Positions 5,993 to 10,600 of a stretch of 10,600 nt of DNA are shown piece after piece. The position numbers and the translations under genes were made by a program. This stretch comes from Deltaproteobacteria bacterium UBA5756. GTDB taxonomy: Bacteria > Desulfobacterota > Syntrophorhabdia > Syntrophorhabdales > Syntrophorhabdaceae. Numbering within the stretch: the first letter of the stretch is position 1; each line of letters opens with the position of its first letter. The notes below the pieces were generated by a model. That model worked only from the letters and a program-made list of their open reading frames with translations. It searched no databases and had not been told where the DNA came from. Location: contig DIFE01000156.1 in the NCBI GenBank assembly GCA_002418985.1, positions 1 to 10,600 of the forward strand, in the 5' to 3' direction.

Positions 5993-6060
5993 TTTATAAA
6001 ATTTTTCACAAATGGAATACCTTTAGGCAACTAGAAAACGACGAAAAGGAGAGGGCCGTT

Positions 6061-6813
6061 ATGAAGTTAGAGGGTAAAAACGCAATTGTAACGGGCGGCG
6101 GCAGAGGTGTTGGACGCGCTATCAGCGTGGCCTTTGCCAGGGAAGGCGCAAATGTGGTTATCAATTATGCGGGAAATCAGAAGGCAGCCGACGAAGTCGT
6201 CGAAATCATCAAGGGGATGGGGAGAAAGGCTGTTGCAGTGAAAGGTGATGTCGGTCAGGAGGCAGATGCCCAGAAGATCGTCGAAACATGCGCCGAGAAC
6301 TTCGGGTCAGTCCACATTGTCATCAACAATGCCGGCATTTCCAAGCCGTCCATGATGCACAAGATGAGCGTGGAAACGTGGGATGAGGTCGTGAACGTCC
6401 AGATGAGAGGCCCCTGGCTCATGGCAAAGGCCGCCTCGAAATACTTCATGCAGCAGAGCTACGGCAGGATCGTCAATGTTACCTCCGTTGCCGGTGTTGT
6501 CGGCACAATCGGTCAGATCAACTACAGCGCCGCCAAGGGCGGGGTGATCTCCATGACCAAATCAATGGCTAGGGAACTTGCAAAGTTTAATGTCACAGCC
6601 AATGTGATTTCTCTCGGCATAGTCACTACGGAAATGACGCATACCATATCGACAGACGAAAAACTCAAAGAGATATACACAAAACGTATCCTTCTTGGAC
6701 GATACGCGGATCCGGAAGATGTAGCACCGGCCTTCGTATTTTTTGCTTCCGATGACGCCCGTTACATCACGGGCCAGCTGCTGTGCGTGGATGGCGGTTA
6801 CGGAATGACGTAA
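6061..6813 (+). CDS. Short-chain dehydrogenase/reductase, FabG-like
   Basis: This classical SDR has 250 residues, the normal length. The Rossmann motif TGGGRGVG lies at 11-18, NNAG at 89-92, catalytic Asn probably N112, and the Ser-Tyr-Lys set is S142, Y155 (NYSAAKGG) and K159. R15 in the glycine-rich loop and the absence of an acidic residue at the end of beta2 (VVINYAGN) resemble FabG and suggest NADP(H). The closing GQLLCVDGGYGMT is typical of FabG-like enzymes. The ATG has AAGGAG upstream. As the first gene of a benzoyl-CoA-pathway operon it may oxidise or reduce a 3-hydroxy/3-oxoacyl-CoA such as 3-hydroxypimelyl-CoA, the product of the BamA gene two positions downstream. That role is inferred from position; a fatty-acid-type 3-oxoacyl reductase cannot be excluded. 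Confidence 0.88.
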   Translation: MKLEGKNAIVTGGGRGVGRAISVAFAREGANVVINYAGNQKAADEVVEIIKGMGRKAVAVKGDVGQEADAQKIVETCAENFGSVHIVINNAGISKPSMMHKMSVETWDEVVNVQMRGPWLMAKAASKYFMQQSYGRIVNVTSVAGVVGTIGQINYSAAKGGVISMTKSMARELAKFNVTANVISLGIVTTEMTHTISTDEKLKEIYTKRILLGRYADPEDVAPAFVFFASDDARYITGQLLCVDGGYGMT

Positions 6814-6864
6814 GAATTGAGGGAGGTGATCAACGTTCACTCAAATATATAAGGAGGTGTTGTA

Positions 6865-7974
6865 ATGGCTGATGTACCGAAAACAATAAAACAATGGCAG
6901 ATGGTGCAACCGACCGTATTCAACAGAGAGACCAAAGAGACGACTCCGGGTAAACTGGAAGTAGCAGAGATCCCTGTTCCGGAACTGAAAGCAGGCGAAG
7001 TCATGGTTGAGATCGCCGGGTGCGGCGTATGCCACACTGACCTTGGATATTTCTTTGACGGCGTTCCTACCGTCAGCAAACCGCCTCTGGCACTGGGCCA
7101 TGAGATAGCCGGTACCGTTATCGCCGGCGACCCGGCCTGGATAGGCAAAGAGGTCATCATCCCCGCCGTCATGCCTTGCAGGCAGTGTATACTGTGCAAG
7201 ACCGGCAGGGGCAACAGATGCCTGGCACAGAAGATGCCCGGCAACTCCATCGGCGTATACGGCGGTTTCGCAAGCCATATCGTCGTTCCGACCATCGACC
7301 TGTGCCTCGTACAGGACAAGAAAGGTTATGCTCTGGAACAGCTTGCCGTCGTAGCAGACGCGGTTACCACCCCGTACCAGGCAGCTAAGAGAGCCGACCT
7401 TCAGCCTGGCGACAACGTCATCATCATCGGCGCAACCGGCGGCGTGGGTGTGTACATGGCCCAGACCGCAAAGGCACTCGGAGCGAAGACCGTCATCGGT
7501 ATCGCCCGGAACCCCGAGAAACTCAAAAGGGCGCTTGACTATGGCTGCGACCATGTTATAAGTACCCTGGACAAAACAAACAAAGACCTCGTCGGCGAGT
7601 GGAGAAGCTACTGCAAGGCTAATGGCCTTGCCAACACAGGCTGGAAGATCTTTGAGGTCACCGGCTCCAAGGCTGGCCAAGAACTCGCACTCGACCTGCT
7701 CTCCTTCGTAGGCAAACTCATCCTCGTCGGCTTCGGCATGGCAAAGAGCGAATACATGTTCTCGAAACTGATGGCCTTCGACGCCGAAGTCATCGGCACA
7801 TGGGGCTGTCTGCCTGAATACTATCCGATCGTCCTCGACATGGTCCTCAGCAAAAAGATCAAGATCGATCCTTTCGTTGAAGTGCGGCCCATGAGCACCA
7901 TCGCGGCAACCTTTGAGGAGATCCACAAGGCAGGTTCACCTGCGAAACGCGTTGTTCTGACACCTGATTTCTAA
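6865..7974 (+). CDS. had: 6-hydroxycyclohex-1-ene-1-carbonyl-CoA dehydrogenase
   Basis: This zinc-dependent medium-chain dehydrogenase (369 residues) oxidises 6-hydroxycyclohex-1-ene-1-carbonyl-CoA to the 6-oxo compound in anaerobic benzoyl-CoA degradation (Had in Thauera, BamQ in Geobacter). Visible motifs are the catalytic zinc site with C56 (GVCHTD) and H79-E80 (GHE), structural zinc cysteines C105, C108, C111 and C119, and the nucleotide-binding GATGGVG at 189-195. The end of beta2 reads IGIARNPEKL with R215 where many NAD-dependent relatives have Asp. It starts 51 bp after the SDR stop, with a perfect AAGGAGGTG at 6851-6859. Identification rests on overall resemblance to Had/BamQ and on the next two genes, which encode the other enzymes of the same ring-modification sequence. 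A general alcohol dehydrogenase is much less likely in this setting. Confidence 0.9.
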   Translation: MADVPKTIKQWQMVQPTVFNRETKETTPGKLEVAEIPVPELKAGEVMVEIAGCGVCHTDLGYFFDGVPTVSKPPLALGHEIAGTVIAGDPAWIGKEVIIPAVMPCRQCILCKTGRGNRCLAQKMPGNSIGVYGGFASHIVVPTIDLCLVQDKKGYALEQLAVVADAVTTPYQAAKRADLQPGDNVIIIGATGGVGVYMAQTAKALGAKTVIGIARNPEKLKRALDYGCDHVISTLDKTNKDLVGEWRSYCKANGLANTGWKIFEVTGSKAGQELALDLLSFVGKLILVGFGMAKSEYMFSKLMAFDAEVIGTWGCLPEYYPIVLDMVLSKKIKIDPFVEVRPMSTIAATFEEIHKAGSPAKRVVLTPDF

Positions 7975-8006
7975 GGTTTAACACAAAAACTTTTAGGAGG
8001 AAAAGT

Positions 8007-9155
8007 ATGGGATTAGAATGGGTACCAAGAGAAAATGAAATGAAAGACCATAGCAGACATGGGTCAAACCACTGGGGAACGGAAGCTCCCTGTGTAGTGT
8101 ACGAAAAGAAACCCCTGAAAGACCCCAAAGGCAATGTGATGCCCGGCCTTTACGTAGCATGGATCAGGCTCAACAACCCTGCCCAGTACAACTCTTATAC
8201 GACAGAGATGGTCAAGGGCGTCATCGCCGGCTTCGAGAACTCATCGACAGACCGCACGGTCGTAGGTGTAGTCTTCACTGGTACCGGGCCGAACGCGTTC
8301 TGCACCGGCGGCAACACAAAAGAGTATTCAGAATATTACAGCAAAAGACCCGAAGAATACGGCGCATACATGGAACTCTTCAACAACATGGTCGACAGCA
8401 TTCTCATGTGCAAGAAACCGGTTGTCTGCCGCGTGAACGGCATGAGGGTTGCCGGCGGCCAGGAGATCGGCCTTGCCTGCGACATCGCGATTTCATCTGA
8501 CCTGGCCATTTTCGGTCAGGCAGGCCCGAGACACGGCAGCGCCCCTGTGGGCGGCGCCTCTGACTTCCTCCCCTGGTATCTGAGCGCTGAGGATGCCATG
8601 TGGAACTGCGTAAGCTGCGAGATGTGGTCTGCGTACAAGATGAAGGCCAAGAACCTCATCTCCAAGGCCATCCCCGTCCTGAAAGACGACAAGGGTGTCT
8701 GGGTACGGAACCCTCAGATAATCACCGATGCATACGTTAAAGACGGCGAGATCGTCTATGGCGAACCCAAGTCAGGCCAGGAAGCAAAAGACGCCAGGGC
8801 ATGGGTCAACGAAAAACTGAAAAACAACGACTTTGACTTCTCGCTCCTCGATGCAGAGACTGACAGGATCATGTGGGTATTTGCAAACCTCTTCCCGGGA
8901 TGCTTGATGAAATCCATCGACGGCATCAGGCAGAAAAAGAAATTCTTCTGGGATCAGGTCAAGAACGATCACAGATACTGGCTGGCAGTCAACATGATGG
9001 GCGAGGCCTACCTTGGCTTTGGCGCCTTCAACACCAAGAAGATCACCGGCGCCGACACCGTCGATTTTATAAAGAACCGTCAGCTCATCGCAGAAGGCGC
9101 TCTGAACGACGATGCCTACATGGAACAGGTTTTCCGGAAACCGCAGGCAAAGTAA
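8007..9155 (+). CDS. bamA: 6-oxocyclohex-1-ene-1-carbonyl-CoA hydrolase (ring-cleaving)
   Basis: This crotonase-superfamily enzyme (382 residues, longer than ordinary crotonases, as expected for BamA/Oah) adds water to 6-oxocyclohex-1-ene-1-carbonyl-CoA and hydrolyses the C-C bond, giving 3-hydroxypimelyl-CoA. The conserved stretches used as markers of the family are present: NPAQYNSYTT (57-66) and AGGQEIGLACD (149-159). The oxyanion-hole segment is FCTGGN (98-103). The Glu of GGQE (E153) is at the place of the first catalytic Glu of enoyl-CoA hydratase, while the second site falls in FGQAGPRHGS, without Glu. The ATG follows TTAGGAGG. It is cytoplasmic, lies 32 bp downstream of had, and is followed by a strong terminator before dch. 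The gene is intact and clearly recognisable. Confidence 0.95.
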   Translation: MGLEWVPRENEMKDHSRHGSNHWGTEAPCVVYEKKPLKDPKGNVMPGLYVAWIRLNNPAQYNSYTTEMVKGVIAGFENSSTDRTVVGVVFTGTGPNAFCTGGNTKEYSEYYSKRPEEYGAYMELFNNMVDSILMCKKPVVCRVNGMRVAGGQEIGLACDIAISSDLAIFGQAGPRHGSAPVGGASDFLPWYLSAEDAMWNCVSCEMWSAYKMKAKNLISKAIPVLKDDKGVWVRNPQIITDAYVKDGEIVYGEPKSGQEAKDARAWVNEKLKNNDFDFSLLDAETDRIMWVFANLFPGCLMKSIDGIRQKKKFFWDQVKNDHRYWLAVNMMGEAYLGFGAFNTKKITGADTVDFIKNRQLIAEGALNDDAYMEQVFRKPQAK

Positions 9156-9170
9156 GCAACGCACATATCT

Positions 9171-9201
9171 TAGGGGGGAGAATATCCCCCCTATTTTTTT
9201 T
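9171..9201 (+). terminator. Strong rho-independent terminator between bamA and dch
   Basis: TAGGGGGGA (9171-9179) pairs perfectly with TCCCCCCTA (9185-9193) around the five-base loop GAATA, and eight T follow (9194-9201). It is the best terminator in the window. It begins 15 bases after the bamA stop codon and ends 18 bases before the dch start codon, so it interrupts the apparent operon. I saw no new promoter between it and dch; the gap is too short for one downstream of the hairpin. Confidence 0.9.
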
Positions 9202-9219
9202 GAAAGAAGGAGAATCATC

Positions 9220-9990
9220 ATGGCCTTTACACATATAACATTTGAAAAAAAGAACAAGGTCGCAACGATTACGCTCAACGAACCGGTGTCAAACTGGTTG
9301 ACCATCCTCATGATGAGGGAGATCAACGAAGCTATTATGGATGTCAAGAAAGATCCGACGATCCAGCTTCTCGTCTTCGATCACGCCGGCGAAAAGGCGT
9401 TTTGTGACGGTGTGGACGTGGCGGATCATACCGCGGACAAGGTAAACGACATGATCGAGGTCTTCCACAGGATGTTCCGGCTCATGGAAGAACTGGACTG
9501 CACCACGGTAGCACTGGTGAACGGAAGGTCCCTGGGCGGCGGATGCGAACTCATGAGCTTTTGCGACATCGTCATCGCTTCTGAAAAAGCGAAAATCGGC
9601 CAGCCCGAGATTGCTGTCGGGGTATTCCCTCCCATCGCCGCGGCATGGTTCCCGAAGATCATCGGCCTCAAGAACACCTACGAACTTCTCCTGACAGGCA
9701 AGATCATAGGAGCGAAAGAAGCACAGGCAATGGGCCTGGTAAACGTCGTTCTGCCCGTAGAGAACTTCAAGGCAGAGGCTGAAAAATTCATGGCCGATTT
9801 TCTGAAACAGAGCAGACCTGTCGCAATGTGGACCAAACGCGCCATCAAGGCAGGGCTCAATGTCAATTTCCTCGAAGCACTGAGAATGTCGGAGATCATT
9901 TATCTTGACGGCTGCATGAAAACAAAGGACGCCGCCGAAGGCATCAGTGCGTTCATGGATAAGAGAAAAGCCGTCTGGAAAGATGAATAA
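9220..9990 (+). CDS. dch: Cyclohexa-1,5-diene-1-carbonyl-CoA hydratase
   Basis: This crotonase-family enzyme (256 residues) hydrates cyclohexa-1,5-diene-1-carbonyl-CoA, the product of benzoyl-CoA reductase, to 6-hydroxycyclohex-1-ene-1-carbonyl-CoA (Dch in Thauera, BamR in Geobacter). Both catalytic Glu of hydratases are present: E110 in LGGGCELMSFCD and E130 in IGQPEI. The oxyanion region FCDGVDVADH is at 61-70, and the phrase LNEPVSNWLTILMMREI (19-35) is typical of the dienoyl-CoA hydratases. I chose the ATG at 9220, preceded by AAGGAG (9207-9212). A longer in-frame reading to 9112 would overlap bamA and run through the terminator. It carries out the first step of the set although it lies last. 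The M24 gene follows after eight bases. A general enoyl-CoA hydratase is the alternative, but context argues strongly for Dch. Confidence 0.9.
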   Translation: MAFTHITFEKKNKVATITLNEPVSNWLTILMMREINEAIMDVKKDPTIQLLVFDHAGEKAFCDGVDVADHTADKVNDMIEVFHRMFRLMEELDCTTVALVNGRSLGGGCELMSFCDIVIASEKAKIGQPEIAVGVFPPIAAAWFPKIIGLKNTYELLLTGKIIGAKEAQAMGLVNVVLPVENFKAEAEKFMADFLKQSRPVAMWTKRAIKAGLNVNFLEALRMSEIIYLDGCMKTKDAAEGISAFMDKRKAVWKDE

Positions 9991-9998
9991 CAGGCACT

Positions 9999-10600
9999 AT
10001 GAAATACGCACCGAAAGAAGAACTTGAAACACGAATCCGTAAGCTGAAGACATTAATGGAAAAGGCCTCTCTTGATGGGGCCTTTTTCCATTACAAGATC
10101 GATTATTATTACCTGTCCGGCACGATGCAGGATTCGCTCCTCTTTGTTCCTGTAGACTCGGACCCCATTCTTTTTGTCAAGCGCGAGATATCGAGGGCAC
10201 GCAGGGAATCCGGTCTTGAGAACATAGTGTCTTACCGTTCGATCAAGGACATCCCCCAGCACCTGAAACCGGTGAAACGCCTGGGAATGCAGCTTGACGT
10301 CATACCATACAACGACGTCGTTAAATTCGAGGAACTCTTCGGTGATGTAGAGTTCATTGACTGCTCCCCCCTGACGAAGGAGATCCGCAAGTACAAGTCT
10401 CCATTTGAGATAGGCCTTATGGAGAAGGCTGCCGAGATCGGCAGGAAGGTTTACGCGAAGGTGCCGGAATTGCTTCACGAAGGTGCAACTGAAATCGAGG
10501 TGGGCGGCCAGATGGAGGCGTATGCCAAATCCCTGGGGCACGAAGGGCTGCTCAGGGTGCGCTCCCTCAATTACGAGGCCTATACCTGGCATATTCTGAG
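9999..10600 (+). CDS. M24-family (Xaa-Pro aminopeptidase-like) protein, 5' part only
   Basis: The reading frame is open from ATG 9999 to the end of the window (200 codons seen), so the protein is cut by the window edge, not by mutation. The visible part matches the creatinase/prolidase N-terminal domain: KLKTLMEKASLDGAFFHYKI (15-34), then YYYLSGTMQDSLLFVP and the linker phrase around residues 126-138 (SPLTKEIRKYKSP) that leads into the catalytic pita-bread domain. The metal-binding residues lie beyond the window, so activity cannot be judged; many relatives in anaerobes are annotated only as Xaa-Pro peptidases. It starts eight bases after dch with a weak AGG as ribosome binding site, so it probably depends on translation of dch. 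Why a peptidase-like gene sits in a ring-cleavage operon is unclear. A terminator-like hairpin lies within codons 20-31. Confidence 0.82.
   Translation, partial: MKYAPKEELETRIRKLKTLMEKASLDGAFFHYKIDYYYLSGTMQDSLLFVPVDSDPILFVKREISRARRESGLENIVSYRSIKDIPQHLKPVKRLGMQLDVIPYNDVVKFEELFGDVEFIDCSPLTKEIRKYKSPFEIGLMEKAAEIGRKVYAKVPELLHEGATEIEVGGQMEAYAKSLGHEGLLRVRSLNYEAYTWHIL
10056..10091. other. Terminator-like inverted repeat inside the M24 coding region
   Basis: ATGGAAAAGGCC (10056-10067) is complementary to GGCCTTTTTCCAT (10079-10091) apart from one bulged T, with an 11-base loop. The core AAAAGGCC/GGCCTTTT with its trailing T resembles an A-tract/T-tract bidirectional terminator, but it lies 57 bases into an open reading frame and the T-run is inside the stem. 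It may be a coincidence of the codons for MEKA and GAFFH. Confidence 0.45.

Larger units (their letters stand above)
5754..6060. other. Divergent intergenic region between the MBL-fold gene and the SDR operon
   Basis: These 307 bases separate two divergently transcribed gene sets. The right part carries the plus-strand promoter and paired boxes described separately, followed by a leader of about 68 bases before the SDR start codon. The left part contains the MBL-gene ribosome binding site (GAGGTG, 5761-5766 on the minus strand), a 6-bp stem TCCTGA/TCAGGA (5839-5855) and a small GC-rich cluster GCCC-GAAA-GGGC (5895-5906) that could pair alternatively with GCCC at 5913-5916. I saw no convincing minus-strand promoter and no gene. 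Confidence 0.7.

Noticed and set aside
6826..6852. A possible 8-residue peptide frame (GTG to TAA) preceded by GGGAGG between the SDR and had genes
   Set aside because: It is too short to support as a gene. The second purine-rich site may be a relic or a ribosome standby site, and nothing in the codons suggests a leader peptide.
6841..7926. A 361-codon minus-strand open frame opposite had
   Set aside because: It is antisense to a fully recognisable dehydrogenase, has no convincing ribosome binding site and no family resemblance.
9112..9219. A longer dch reading frame that starts inside bamA
   Set aside because: It would be translated across the G/C-rich terminator hairpin and its T-tract; the ATG at 9220 has a good ribosome binding site and fits the family length.
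10053..10592. A 179-codon minus-strand open frame at the right edge
   Set aside because: The plus strand here encodes a clear M24 N-terminal domain that continues beyond the window.

Overview
The window looks like chromosomal DNA of a strictly anaerobic, aromatic-compound-degrading bacterium, most likely a Desulfobacterota (former Deltaproteobacteria) lineage related to Syntrophorhabdus, Syntrophus or Geobacter. The main reason is a compact set of genes for the lower benzoyl-CoA pathway: 6-hydroxycyclohex-1-ene-1-carbonyl-CoA dehydrogenase, the ring-opening 6-oxocyclohex-1-ene-1-carbonyl-CoA hydrolase (BamA/Oah) and cyclohexa-1,5-diene-1-carbonyl-CoA hydratase. The genus is an inference. No rRNA, tRNA, CRISPR array, transposase or phage gene is visible.

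Layout. The left half (124-5753) is coded on the minus strand. From right to left it holds a DHPS-like metallo-beta-lactamase-fold protein, a PaaG-like crotonase and a sodium:solute symporter, which look like one operon. These are followed by a Yip1-family membrane protein with its own terminator, then an amtB-glnK ammonium transport/PII pair behind a structured leader. An inverted array of 7-bp repeats closes that operon at the left edge. The right half (6061-10600) is coded on the plus strand: a FabG-like SDR, had/bamQ, oah/bamA, dch/bamR and the first 200 codons of an M24 (Xaa-Pro aminopeptidase-like) protein that runs off the window. The two halves diverge from a 307-bp intergenic region that carries a near-consensus sigma-70 promoter flanked by a 10-bp direct repeat.

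How the genes work together. Dch hydrates the cyclic dienoyl-CoA made by benzoyl-CoA reductase (not in this window), Had oxidises the resulting alcohol, and BamA hydrates and opens the ring to give 3-hydroxypimelyl-CoA for beta-oxidation. The SDR that starts the operon could act on a 3-hydroxyacyl-CoA of this route, but that is inferred from position only. AmtB and the PII protein form the usual ammonium uptake and sensing pair. The PII T-loop lacks the Tyr51 that is uridylylated in enteric PII proteins.

Most coding content is ordinary for such an organism. The most noteworthy signals are non-coding: a textbook rho-independent terminator between bamA and dch inside the ring-cleavage operon, a stem-loop leader upstream of amtB that resembles an attenuator, paired TAATATTAAG boxes around the main promoter, an 18-bp perfect palindrome upstream of the Yip1 gene, and the heptad-repeat inverted element downstream of glnK. 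No clearly new multi-gene system was found.
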